From assembly GCA_008921705.1 (NCBI GenBank), contig VFFE01007653.1, positions 62,001 to 126,000 on the forward strand: DNA of 64,000 bases. Reading direction: 5' to 3'. Source of the DNA: Burhinus oedicnemus (Eukaryota; Chordata; Aves; Charadriiformes; Burhinidae). This document shows, in pieces, positions 11,345 through 25,100 of this stretch. The notes below the pieces were generated by a model. The model did no database searches and had not been told where the DNA came from. It worked only from the letters and a program-made list of their open reading frames with translations. The translations under genes were made by a program, and so were the position numbers. The first letter of the stretch is position 1. Every line of letters starts with the position of its first letter.

Positions 11345-11850
11345 ATGGCTTGAAGTGTATCAGCAAACTGAGTCAGAGCATGTTATCAATGGATCACATG
11401 CAAAAAGAGCCTGAGCAGCACGTAGTTACTCAAAAAAACTACTGGAGATACTGCCAAGATGGTAAAAAAGGTCAAAAGAAGAGCAAAGCATTAAGGTGGT
11501 AGAAATGTGAGCCATTATCAGTATTTTTGTAACTCGTTGTTTTTTTAAATTGTTATTTAAAAAAAAAAAGGCAAAAAAAAAAAACCAAACAAACAAACAA
11601 AAACCAAACTCAAGGGGATTAATCTACATGGGTGATAAAATACACTTGCTGTAGTTTGATTTGACCATCGTTTCAAGGTCTAAATGTATTTGTGTGTAAT
11701 GTATTGTTGGTAACTAGTGAACGAACAGCTTTTTTTTTACCCTGAAAGTGAATCTCTTGCATAAACTAGGCTGTGTCTGTCCGCGTATAGCTTGAGGAAT
11801 TAATTTGCTGTACAGGCTTGAATAAATATGAAACACTGGATTTTGTTTTG
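11345..11850 (+). other. DEPDC1B: DEPDC1B 3' UTR (proximal form)
   Basis: This is non-coding sequence after the stop. It contains two A-runs (about 11559-11569 and 11573-11584) followed by CAAA repeats to about 11607, which could prime oligo-dT internally and give false transcript ends. The distal end is placed about 10-25 nt after the AATAAA at 11821, just where a T/GT-rich element (TTTTGTTTTGC, about 11841) begins. The exact cleavage site is not visible. Confidence 0.7.
11821..11826 (+). terminator. Canonical polyadenylation signal AATAAA for DEPDC1B
   Basis: AATAAA lies 477 nt after the stop codon and is followed within 15-25 nt by a T/GT-rich downstream element. It is the first canonical hexamer after the coding region. 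Weaker alternatives are ATTAAA at 12275-12280 and AATAAA at 12873-12878, which would give longer 3' UTRs. Confidence 0.65.
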
Positions 11851-12274
11851 CTATTGTATACCTTACTGTTCTTGATATTTGGATATTCATTCTTGATTTA
11901 TTTTGGAGAACTGTAAAAACTGATTCTTAATTTTCTGATTCACATGATGCATTACAGCTTGAGTCAACTCCTGTTGAAATTCTATTAACTTCTGTAGTAC
12001 TGACCCATTCTTTTATGCAACCCAGTCTTCTAAGTCTTTTCCCAGATGCTGTTACTAAATATTGCTGTATAAAATTGAATGCTTAACAATAGAATGTATT
12101 TTATCAGAAAAATCTGAAGCCTTTCATTTCCTCTGGAAATGGAATTCAAATACTGAAGTGACGTTGAAGCATACATGCCTTTAATGGTTTCATTTGTTTT
12201 GCATTATGAAACCTACTGTACCTATAACTTGACTGTGCATATAACATACTTGATTCTGACAGCACTTTTGAGCT

Positions 12275-12280
12275 ATTAAA
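12275..12280 (+). terminator. Possible distal polyadenylation signal ATTAAA
   Basis: This variant hexamer lies 931 nt after the DEPDC1B stop. The downstream sequence is moderately T-rich (ATTTTCCTGTATTTGG). It could serve a longer 3' UTR form. Only the motif supports it. Confidence 0.3.
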
Positions 12281-15200
12281 GCATTACCATTTTCCTGTAT
12301 TTGGCGATTTCATGTTATCCATTAGTGATTCAAAGACCAGCATTTCATACCTCATTGAATGTCAGAGTAGTCTACGAAGGAGAGAAGACAGCTGACATCT
12401 CACTGAATTTTTATCTGCCATTTTAGTAAGCAACATGGTGACTATCCTGTAATGCAACATTAACTATATTTTCACTTTGCTAACCTCCTAACCAGTCAAT
12501 AAGCTTTAGGATATACGTTACAAAGTTGTTGGTTTAATAGATTGGAATATTTCTTGGGCAATGTGATTTTGAACAGTACATGTTTCTATGATTTGTTTTC
12601 ACACATCGGTTATACTTGAACTTTGTATCAATAATCTTTTTCTTAAGCAAAGTTGATACAAAAGGATACACTTTTCAAATAATAAGAATATTAAAATTAA
12701 TATTAAAAGTAGTCTGAGGCCACTTGTTACCTTTTGTACTAGGTCTTCAAGGGTGACATAACCTTTTAGATGTGTCATAGAATTCTGTGTATGCTTACGT
12801 GCAGTCAAACTTTGACTATGACTAGACTACTCATAAATAATAATTTGGTTACAGTACTAATCCATGAAGTATAATAAAGAGTAAGGCTAGTTGGAAAACA
12901 AGCCTTGCATAAAAGTGGTAACTCACCCAAAGTGATCTCTGACATCAGTTCCTAAATTGCAGAGGAGAAGTAGAAGCCAATCTATTTGCCATTGGAAATA
13001 ATCTCAATGACTGCCAATAAGCCTCCTACTATCACGTTGAATTTTTTCCCTGTTGTTATTTTAAAAATTTCTGGCCTTCCTGAGCCTGTTTTAAACAGTA
13101 ATTACTGAGTTTACTCACTAGTTTCCATGAGGAGAAGTTTAAGATATATCATATGTTTCTGTGGATCAATTGTACTTTTGTTTCGAAGAATTATTTCCTT
13201 GACTGTGGTAAAAACAACCCAAGCAAGTCCATTTGCTCACAATTCCCAAGCCTGCAAAAAATACCACCACAAAATGTCCTATGAAACCTTGAAGGGACTG
13301 TAGGGAGGGAACTTTATCTGAGATCATAATCTCACAGACTGAATTTTAACTGTTGCCCTATCTTGGAAGACGCTTAAGAAAGCTTATCTTGGCAATAGAA
13401 GACACATGAATATGGCCACTGCTTACAGCTCTTCCTTGTCTTATAACTGCAAATATGCAAGATGAATATGGCATGAACACAAAAGTAAGTTTGCCTATTT
13501 CTTTCAGGGTGGGGGTTAGAAAAAGAAAGCTTGAAAGCTAGTTCAGAGAAGACGGGGCTTGATGAAATGTCTTAGAAAAAACATGGGTCATGTATCCCTA
13601 AGCTATAGTCAATAGAAGCTTCAGTTTTGATATTCACTTCCTCAGGAATTTAACCTTTACTTCTGTGTTAAAGCCCTGCAGTGTCATGATGTTGTCAAGA
13701 TGGAACAACATGGGCTCTACTGGGTTAATTTTCCTTGGACTGTGAGGACCATAAACTAAACATTCTTTTGCTTAACCTAGTGGCTATTTTCTGAAGAGGC
13801 TCACTAAATGAAGTACTAGCTGACATTCTTTTAAAGCACAGCAGCTGGAAGACTCAATAAAGGTAGAAGATGTTTCAGCTGCTCTTTAGACCAATGTTTG
13901 CCATCGAAGAGGAGCATCTAAAGCATCCACCTGTAAGCTCATATGTAAGTAGGAGCTATTTCTTGCTAAATTTGGACAGTGCTGTTGTAACTCCTTAGTA
14001 CTGAAACTTCTAGTGTAATACTATTAGCTGTCATGGTACTTTTAGGCCTTTTGGACAAGATCTTTGAGTAGAAACTTCTATCATCTGGGTGGTTTTGCAG
14101 TAGTTTTTTGTTTGGTTTGGTGGGGTTTTTTGTTGTTGTTGTTTTGGGGGTTTTTTTCTTTTGCTTTGCTATGTTCTTTGCCCCCTGCAGAGCAATCTCT
14201 TTTCCCTCACCCCCCATCTCTCCTTGAGCATAACCTCTTTCCTCACCTATTGGATCCTAGTGACACATCTGTGATGGCTTTGCTCTAGCATTTCCTGGAA
14301 GAGGGGAGAACAGTATTTATCTTCCTTTCTTGGGAAGAGAGCTGAGTCTTTGCTTAACATTGCTCTTCCTTGCTGATTGCTGCATTACTTGCGTTCCTTA
14401 CACAAACACAGCTTGCTCCAGCTCCTAAATTAACAATTAGTCATCTGGAAAACCTTTTGGTTCACATGTCTCTGTTTCTGCTCTAGTCTTCTGATGTTCT
14501 TTGAGTAATAGCTTCCATTGTTAGTGGCTATTACATAAAGATTATTTAATTGTACATATTTTGTATGAAGTCTGTTTAACTCACCTAAATTACCAGGATT
14601 GTGATATCAGCTGTTTACACTTATGACTACAGAGAATGACTGATGACTGATGTTATTTTGTGAAACTGTTTTCAGATGTTACTTCACTTCATATCAGCAA
14701 AATCTGGGTGATTCTTCTTACCCTACTAAATGGAAACAAGAACTGAAGTGAAGGAAGTAGTATGTTAACATACCATGCTTTTAAAATTATTGCTGTGATA
14801 CGCTAGACCTTTTTTCCCCTCTTCTCTAAAAAGATGTTTTGCATTGTAAGAGCATCTCTTTCTTTCACAGAGACTGTGCTAACTCAAATGACTTGCTTTT
14901 TCTCTTGATCACAATTTTTTAAGTCTCCTACTGCCTCAGAGTTTATGATTCTAGTTATTGTAGCTCTAGATTAAGTTCATACTTCTTAGATTTTAAATCC
15001 ACAAACTCATAGATACCTTCTGTAAGTATATAAGTGCACTTGAATTAATTTCATTGATTTGAAACAGCTGGTGTACTTTATACCAGCTGTAATGCATTAA
15101 CACTACTATTTTCATCAGTTCATTAGGCTTCAAGCAGAAGTGTGAGGTGGCAAGTTTTTCAGGAAAACAAAGTCTGTAAAATGAGATTAGAATTTATACA

Positions 15201-18200
15201 AGTTTTTAGCTCTATTTTCAAGCATCTGCTCTATGGTATTTGCTTATCAACATCTCTTCCTGTGTGAGATGTCAGGTTTGTTGTGTGTTTGGGTTTTTGC
15301 CCTAGAAATGCGGATTGTAGAATAGTTATGCATCCAAGGACACTCTTTCTGTATGAATCATGTTTCAGAAGTGAGTGTTACATTCTACTGTGTGTAAAAG
15401 GAGTTGAAAAATTTACTAATTATAAACATACAAAATTAGGTGAAATAAGTCCCTCTTCATGAGTTTCTGTTTGGGTGCCTAACTCCCATTTAATTTTACC
15501 ACAATAAATAACATAGAGCAGATATTCAAGTCTGTGTTTAAAAAGAAGGAAACTGATAAGTCATTGTGAAGTCCTTTCTAAAAGTAATTGAAAGAGGCAA
15601 AATATTTAAACAGTATTGGTTAGGGACAATAATTTTCAATTTTATTGCTTTTTTGGAACTTCGGGTATCTAAAGCTGCCTGAAAAAATCTCTTACTTGTC
15701 CTGGCAAAAGCAGAAAAATACCAGAACAGCACCAAATACACCATTATTCAGGAGGATAATTGAGAATAATCCAAATAGCCAGTAGTAAATGTGTCTGATG
15801 GCAAACCAGGGCAGAACAGTGGAAAAACAGACACAGAATTTTAGTGGGAAAACCTAAAGCACAGTAATAGAGATAAAGCTCAGTCAATGCATTGTTTTAA
15901 TTCTTTATAGCAAGTATACTGTCTTGCATGGCAAAATTGTTTTCCTTAGTGATGGAGATTACAAGTTTATTTTATCATGTGTGACGGTTTTTGATTGCTG
16001 AGAATTTTTTCATGAATGTGGAATATTTATATAGCATATTTAGGTAAACTGACAATAGACTTAGGTTTTGTTTGTTTGTTTTTTATGGATTCCTTGGAAG
16101 TACTGATGTAGCCAGGGATATGGCTGAAAATTTTGGGTACAATAGGCTTTTTATGGCATTTCATTTAGTAGCACCTGATAAAATTATTCCTGAATAATGT
16201 TTGTAAGTCTTTAAGTGATTAAGAACTGCCTAAATGTAGGCACAAGGGAGTCATGATGGAGATTCTCTTTATGGGTTTTTGTAGGAAATAGGTACTAGAT
16301 TTTCCAGTCGGCAGTGTAAATACAAAAATCAGTTAGCATCATTAACTAATCTCATTAGTGTTTTCAGTCTGTTCAGTAATAATAGAGGCATTAATATGGA
16401 ACAGTGCAGGTTGAAACTTTATGTCTGAGAACAAGATATGTAGGTCATGTAACAAAGAAAAAAAGAGGGGGAAAGACTGTGTTCTGGGAAACTACAGCTC
16501 TGTAAAAGGCTTCTCCTGCAGTGAATAAGGCTTCCCGACATTATGCTGAGGCAAAGGGCTAATGTGGTTCTTGAAGGTCTAAACTGGAGGTTGTTACATA
16601 AAATCAGCTGACTCATCTCGTGTGACCTCTACACTCAGTGCTGATCGGCTGACTGACACTGAAACATTGCAGGTTTTGCAGCTTTTGTAAAACTATAGGT
16701 GATGCAAGGTGAGTATTTGGAATTATTTCCTTAAACTGCGAGTTTGCATTACTTCAGTCTTTCCCATTTATGAGAAACAAGAACAGGGGGACACTTGATT
16801 ATCTTGTGGAGTACATTCACATAAAGAAGTACTTGCATTGGTAAGCAGCAAAGATGAGTTGAGAAGGGAGTAACAGTGGATGGAAGATGAAGCTGGATAT
16901 GGTTTTTTTATGCTGAGGGTACTGAATGATGGGAATGTGATGAATATTAACTTTTTCTGGTGTCTTCAGAGTGAGATTTCTCTGGTGGATGTTTACTGAA
17001 AGCTAAGTCATTGAGCTCAGGGCAGAGTGAGCAGAGGGGATGCATAATGACTCGTGATGCGTGGAAGACTGGACAAAATCTCAGGGCTCCTCAGTCTTTG
17101 CATGCTATGGATTTTCACATGTAAGTCACATATCTGTTCAAATTCATTAGGTTCACTCAGTGACTTGATATTCAGGAGGTAATGTGAAACAGTTGACTTG
17201 TCATTCCTCTCTTGATTTTTGACGCAACTAAAGAGAACAACATTTGTTACTTTTGTTCTTCAGTTAAACCTCAGTGAATATAGGCAAAGAGGAGTCACCT
17301 TTTGAGTTGCCAGGGCACAGCTGCTTCTGGGGATAGTGAAAATCAGCTCTGCACTGCCCAGCACTCTGGTCAGGAAGGGTGAGGTATGTCTCTGGTGTGC
17401 TGCAGTTGCTTTGCCTGGGATTAAGATACATAGAAATGTGATCTGATGGCTGGTATGAATTATAGTAATACAGTCATTGCTGCTTTATGATCTAAATAGG
17501 TATGTTTTAGTCTTTTTTTTAACCTGGGATTATGTGGTGCTGAACTAATCACATTCATACATAGGAAAGACAACTCTTGAACATCCAAAGCAGCCTAAAG
17601 TATCTCTTGTTTTAGCACTAACTTAAGGCTGTCTATAGCTGCTGCTTCCTGTGAAATTTTTATACTTTCTCTATAATTGTGGTTTGAAATCACTGCAAGG
17701 CTCTCTGAAACTTTAGTGGTGACTGAGAGAGAAGCTTCTGGCAATGAATTCTGAGCTTGCCTGCTGAAGAGAGGATCGACTGACCTTGGCACTTCTAGAC
17801 AGACTCCAAAGGTGAATAAAAGGCACAATGTAATATATTTACATCTTTGCAAATCTTTCCTTTCCTTGTTTAACCTGAGTGCTTATTCATGTGAGCATCT
17901 GGCCTTGTGCATGACTAAGATTTGCTATGTGATTTCAAAGCTCATATGCAGTGCTAGCTTTTAAATTTAATCTCATAAAAAGCAGTAGTTCTGAGTCCTG
18001 TAGCTAATTTTGCATTCACGTACTTCTAAGGGAATGAGTAGTGGGATTGTTAGTTCTTGTTTGCTATAATGACTTGCAGTATATTCACTTTTTGCAGGAG
18101 ACTGTGTGAACAATAATACGTCCTTTTGATGTTGAAATCTATGCAAAATATTTTGAGATCCTATGAAAAATTCCTTTCTTTTCTTCTTGATAATTATACA

Positions 18201-19101
18201 ATGTTTCCTGTATCAGTCTCGGTGCTTGGTAATTTATGACCCAGCAGAGGTCAGCCTTGTGGCATTTTTCAAAATGTATGCTCAAAGAAAAGGAGTAGAG
18301 ACAAAGTTCTTATTATAAAAGCCTTTGGAATTTTGTTTTATAAAATAAATTCCTGCAAACTGGAGTTGGTGTGATATTACTGTGTTGTAGCTAGATGTGT
18401 GGCTTAAATATCTCAGTGTCACTGATCTTTACATAATAGGATTGTTTATTGTTTTGTAAAAGTGTTACAAATTATCTTAAATGTTAGCCTTGTTGGTATA
18501 CTAAAATACCTACTTACTGATTTGATTAGATAAGAGTATTATATTTCCAGACTTGGTTGTGTAGTTCAGTGAAACAACACCAAGAGGGAACACATGGAAC
18601 TGTCATTTGAATGCTACATGCTTCAGGTTCACAATGATGTCTTGCAGTAGTGTGTCTGTATAAGACTAATGACCGGGGCAGGGCAAGGAAAAGTGAGGAG
18701 GGAAGTGGGAAGAATAGGCAAGTATTTTGCCACTTTTTTCTAAGAGTCTATGAGAATAAAAAGTGTTCTTATCTTCCCATAAAAGAGCATTTTTTTCCTT
18801 TTCTATGCATAAAAAAATGAAAGATCGTGAGTGGAGGGAAATCAATCTTCATCCCCTACACCAGCTCAGAAGCACAAACAATTTGTTCACAATGTAAAAC
18901 ACTATTCGTATGTTGTATCACAGTCCTAGAATGATCAGTAGTCATTTCTCTCTGCTAATAAGGGTAGCACTCTGATTGTATATAAAGTTCATCCAGATTA
19001 TAATCCTCAACAAGAATAGTGGCAGTCCTGTCTTAAATTGGCTGACTACCTGGTTTGTAAATTCAGTTTCAACGGGCAATCTCAACAGTGGCTGATGTAA
19101 T

Positions 19102-19126
19102 TGCTCTGCTCTGCTCTGCTCTGCTT
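19102..19126. repeat. Short pentanucleotide repeat (GCTCT)n
   Basis: About four to five copies of TGCTC/GCTCT in tandem, seen directly in the sequence. A small microsatellite. Confidence 0.8.
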
Positions 19127-22100
19127 GAACACAATCTTCTGTGTACCTTGAGCTAGCTCCAAAGTACTTTTATCCAGTTAGACAGTAGAACCGAGTATGC
19201 AATAACAGCATTGTGACAGCTGCAGCTGAGTCTTGTGCTACAGAACATGCTTACATGACTTGAGCATGACATTAGGAACTGGGAAAACATGTTGCCTTTT
19301 TCGTTCAGCCAGTTTCTTTTCTGAACTTTGCAAAGATGTTTTATTCCTTTACTGCTCCTGCATTTTTTGTATACTCTAGGTTGTTTTTCAGACATTAAAA
19401 ACACACTGTGATAAGAACAATATTCTGAGGTTTTGGAGTAGCTAATAATATATTCTGTGTCTTGCAGTGGGCTGCAAGTCAAAATCAGCCTCAGGAATAG
19501 GCACGGTGCTTTTTAATACTTGCTTTTCTTTTAAAACGCTCTTCTCTTTTCCTCTTTTTTTAATTTGCCTTCAAGGAGTCAAGATCAGCTTGGAGCAACA
19601 GTAGCTACTATGTTTTCCTTTATCTTGTGCAAAAGATAAGTACAAACCACCTAAAACCTGCCAGACAGAGCATTATCTTATAAAAAAGTTCTCCAATTAG
19701 AGAGAGAAAATAAGATCATTGTTAAATGGAAGCCTTTCCTGAAATGGAAGCCTTTATTAGTGTGCTGTAACCAGAATGCTGTAATATGTTCTTTTTGAAT
19801 ATGTTATTGAGGATGTTTAATGTTTATTATTTGCTGGAGAATAGGAAAGCTAAAGTATTAAGATGAAGAACCCTACTTAATGTTAATCAGCAACAGTGTA
19901 TGTTGTTCTTATTCCTGTCCACTCATTCTATTGAAATGAAAATAGTGTTGAATGCTTCGGGCATCCTGTGGACTTAATAGTATGTGCTTATGTAATTAGG
20001 CCCTAACCTAATGGATATACAAAAGATATTGTGAATTAATGTTGCATGAGTAACTATCATTTTATGGTGCTTCCTAGCTTTTGAGTACTTGACTCTGCTG
20101 TCTTATCAGTCTCTCATTCAAAAGCATGTTTTGTCCTTAGCACAATGGCTTTTGCCCAGCACTTTAGTTGTTATATAGAAACCCCAGATTTGTCAGCAAC
20201 TCTTCTATTTAATAAGCCTTCCTTTAACAAAGAGAAACAAAAGTAGGTGCAGAGATAGATGCTCTGAATTGAATCAGCTTGGGTCCAGGTGTGCTTAAAC
20301 TAATAAACCTAACCAAATTTAGACTATCTAAGCTGAAAATCGCTGGGACATTTACACTGTGCTGCCCACCACACTACTTTTTGAGAACAGAGCGCAGAAA
20401 TGCCTGGTCTGCTTTTGACAGAAGCCTGCTTCTCAAAGTGTCGCACGAGTATGTAAGCCTCCGCTAGTAACCTCTTCAGACTTTAGACATCTGCATCTAT
20501 AAAGGATTCATAAACTTACCTCAAACAAGTAATTCAGCTGAATGGAAATACACAGCACTGCTTAGGTGGTTCTGGGATGCTGTCTACAAAGCTTGTCCTA
20601 AATCTTCAAAAGATCAAAATGCTTTTTCCCAGGATGAAAATTTCCCAGGATGAAAACTCCTGAATTTCTACACATCTGGATTAAACAGCAGCCCATTTCT
20701 GTCCTTTCAGATTGAGGATGGTAGATTACGAGGCAGATAAACAACATGGGTATTAGCAAACAATAAATTCTGGTAAAACTTACTTTCTTTTTTCCCAGTG
20801 TGTGGTGAGGAGAGGCTTATGTAACTTGAGAAAACACAAGAGTAGTTGTGCAAATCTGCACAGAAAAGTTGTACCATGTGCACCTGAGCAAGGAACACTG
20901 CATATTCAGAGGTTGTGTAACTAGTGCGCACTTTGAATTTTATAAAAGCTCTAATTTTTTTTAACAAATTGGGAATATGAAGTGGACTATACAAATTGGG
21001 TTTGACTTCCTGAAGCTACAGGCTCCCTGTGAAGTCTTTGTTTAGGCTCATCTGGGAAATACCTGTCTGAGTTTCTTTAGCTCAAGATAATCTTGTTACA
21101 GGAGAGACTACTAAGAGGGTTTTTTCTTGCTAAGAGTCAAATAAGCTCAAATTTTCCTTTGTTGACTTTCTCTCGTAACTTTCTTTTCAATAATAATGGG
21201 TGTTGTTTCTCTGTAGCCAGGCTCACCTACTACTCTGTGATGATGTGCAGATTATCTGTGTGTGGAATAGTAATGTTTGTGCTTACCATGATAGTGCTCA
21301 TTTTCTTACAGTTAGGAAAGAAAAAGAAGGGAGTCTGTGTGTGTATGCTGGGCATCCTGTTTTACTGCCTGATTTCCTAACTGTTATGCATATTTGTTTG
21401 GTATTGTGTCTGAATATACTCAAAATATCTGCAAAATATTAACCAATATAAAATAACTAATGATTTATTCTAGACAACCTGTTTGCTCATTTCACAGGTA
21501 TCTAAAAGCGTAAATAAATTTTTTGGCAGGTTTTGGTTCCTATCGTGTCAGGAAATAGAATCAAAGAAAGAAAGTTGTATAGTATTTCAATGCCAAATGT
21601 GTAAGTAAAGACAAGAATAGACCCAGTTTATAACATCTGAAGAAATTTTCTTTACCCATCTAGAAAGTTTAATTTAATCAAATTCAAATTTATTCCAATT
21701 TTATTTTGAAAAACACTGCAACGTTGAAATACTATTGTTCCATTTAGAAAACAACTTAGTTTAGACACTTGAATCCTGGTTGGAATAAAATATATTTAGA
21801 TGTAATATCAGTTTTGTAATATTGGCATAAAATATGATTATTTTTTCTCCTCTACCTTTAAATTCAGTTGGAAGTCAAGCTTGCACTATCAGGGCAAATT
21901 CACTACCAATCTTCTTTGTACTTTTCACCTGATTATGTCATTTTTCAGATTCCTCTTAATGAAGAAAACTATTGCCTGAAACCATGAAAATGAAATTTAA
22001 ATTCAGAGGTGGAGTAATTGAGAAAGCTTTTGGCATGTTTATTATTCTTATTTAAGGTGGGAATCATATGCAGCTTCAGCCATGTGAAAGTTAAATCCCA

Positions 22101-25100
22101 ACTGAATCCCTTTTTATTGCCATTTTCAGGGGACTACTTGTCTCCTGCCTTTTGAGATGAAATGAATTGTTTTCAGCAAGTGCCTGTATTGCTCTGTTGA
22201 TGTAACAAAAGTGTAGATAAACTTTATCATCCAAGAAAAATCAGCCTGGTATTTTATTTCTCATGTTTATGAAGCCAAATGTAGGTAAGACTGCAGCACT
22301 TTATGACATGCTAAATTTAATTTGACATGGTGACATGGGTGGTAACAGTGAAGAAACGTAGCTTTCAGCGCAGCTTGCAAGCCTGTCAGGAGCCATGGAG
22401 GAGATGTACTCTGGCCTACTCAGAAGCCCTTGCTCTCATGATCTTTGCTAGGACTCTTATTAGTGCTAGCTTAACTCAAAGCTATGGCTGTCTTCTCATC
22501 ATAGGTATATGAAATATTTATTTGGGAGAAAGGAGATTTTAGAGGCTATATCTGACCAGAAATTTTTGAAGAACGCATTAATCCAAATATAGGTTTACAG
22601 AGTATTTGCCTTGTACACAATTTTGATGAGCTTGCTTATGTATTTAAATTGCAAAAACATTAGTAAAACTGAACTGTAAATGTATATTTAAAGAAAGGAA
22701 GTGATAATCTTGCATGACTTGTGAGACAAATGAAGAAATATCCTGCCATCTCTTACAGAGTGTTATGTTGAGTGATAACCTTAGAAATATATCTAGGGAA
22801 AATGAAAGGCTTGAAAAGGAATTTTGTATTCTGAAATTTTCTCTGATTCTCAGTATTTGCCTATGAAAGAAGTGCTGTGACATACAGGCATAAAGAGATT
22901 TTCTTCAAGATAAGGGAAAAACAACTTGACACAGGAATCACAACAAGAGGGGTACCCAGCCATGAAATAACTGAAGGAAAGTAAAAAAAAAAAAAAACCA
23001 AACCACCACCAACTGGATAAATATTTATATGAAAACTCTAACTCTTTAAATAGGAGACATTAATCAGTCAAGCAGGCAGGAGGGACATTGGCCTCAAAAG
23101 TTTTTGAATGATAAAACTAACATGCAGAGGAAAAAGTTCTTTCCCCCCACCCCCTCCAGCTAATTATTCCTGACAAACAAAAGGTCAAAGCAGAGACAGG
23201 GATAAATTATCCGGAGAGGACAGTGATGTGGTAAGAACTTTAATTTTCTTGCCCTGTGTGGACAAAAAATCGATAAGAAAATGAAAATTGTACAAATAAT
23301 GGTTCACAACATACAATTAAAATTTTGCCCTGAAGCTCTTTGGTTCATGGGGTGCTTTATTGACATCTAAGAGTAGCAGAGAGTAGTGTGATGCTGCTTG
23401 AGGGCACTCTACGTGGTGTTCACATGGGAGGAACAGATGTCTGATGTCATTGATTGCTAAACAGAGCATGTGGACCTCTCTTTTTTACGTTATCTCTGGT
23501 GTGTTACTTGAGGAATTTCTTTCATACTTTATTTTTATTTTTATTTAGAAAGTAAAGAAGAATATTGTCTCCTGCCATCCAGCCTGGAAAAAGGAATTGC
23601 TCTAAAGCTTGTGGGGGTGATGTATCTGGATAATGATGCTGCAGCATGTCTTGGGTGTAGCAGGGAAGAGTGGCCACCAGTGTTGCTACAGGTAGGTTGT
23701 CTCAATGACTGGGTAAAAGTGTGCTTAAGCAACACTACTGATAACATTCTACAGGCTTAGCACAGAGTAGAAGCTGTCTTGAGACAAGCATTGAACAAAT
23801 GATGCTGAATGCTATCCACATGCTTCAGATTGAGGAGAAAGATGCAAACTGTGAATCATCCCACTTTATGAAAAGGTTTTTTGGTTTTTTTTTAAACACT
23901 TATCCTCTAAGGTGTTTGCTTTTGGTGGGAAAGGTTTTTCAATCCATGTAACTATCTTTTCTCAGGGAAGAACAACCAGTATTAATATAAACCTGACAAA
24001 AAAAAGTTTCTATGCCACTGAAAGCATTAAGTAAGATGATGTTACAGTCATCAGCTACCCATATCTTCAGTTCTTTCCCTAACATGCTTATTACTTTGTT
24101 GGAAATTGCCTAAACGTAGTATATGCAGAGATTCATCTTTTCTTGCTATTTTTTCTGATGCTGATATATCAAACACTTAGGCATTTTCTGTTACCAGAGT
24201 GAAGACCAGGTTCTGTATATGACATCTATAAGTCTAACTCCAAACCGGACTCTCGTGCAGCCTGTTCTCCAAGTATCGTCGTGATTGCACTTGGTTGCCT
24301 CCAAGAGCAGCAAGACCCTCCTAGTGTTATCTTGAAAACTGCACAAGACCACTATGCAAGTTTGGCAGAATAAGTTAAATTGTTGAGGGTAATACAAAAA
24401 GAGGATGGGGCAAAAAACAGGTGCATGGAGAAAGGTGAGCCATGAGATTAGATTTTGTTCAGACAAAATTAATGGACTAATGTTACTGGAAGGAGGTGAA
24501 ATCTTTTCTCACTGTCAAGATGCCTGTTATAGTCACATGGGAATTGTCTGGCACTGTTAATACATAATATGGTTTCATTCAGCTTTATGTATGTATGTAT
24601 GAACAACAGAAATTAAAGAGCACAAGAGGCTAATCAAAAATATTCTTTAAGGAGACTAGCTGAGTCTGATATTCTCTTTACTTAATGAAAAGTAAATTAA
24701 GGGAAGAGTTGGAAAGTAGAGATGGCCACCTGTGGGTAGCTAGGGGTTTACCAGGGAGGGGGAAAGACCATCATCTTCTATTTCTTTCCATGGATTGCTT
24801 TGAAGGCTTGCAGTTGGCTAAGTTGTTTTCTGCCGATGACGTGTTTCTGTCTTTGCCAAAATGAAATATAAAACTGTGAGAGGGAAAAGGTGTCCAACTG
24901 CTCTTGGTGAAAAAATGCTGAAAGATAACATGTGGTCAGGAAGCAGGAAGGGATCTGTCAGAAAACTTTTTAAAGGATTGTTGTTTTGCAATAAACAGTA
25001 ATAGAACAGTATAATGTTCTGTATTCAGAAAACCCCTTGCAAGTTTACTTGAAGAGAGCAACAAAAAAAACCCCACTAAACATCTTCAGCAACAAAGCTG

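Noticed and set aside
11287..11502. 71-codon plus-strand frame overlapping the DEPDC1B terminal exon
   Set aside because: It is a shadow frame of the real exon running on into the 3' UTR.
20279..20467. 62-codon frame in a GC-richer patch ending near a GTAAGC
   Set aside because: No similarity to a known protein, no convincing acceptor, and its length is compatible with chance.
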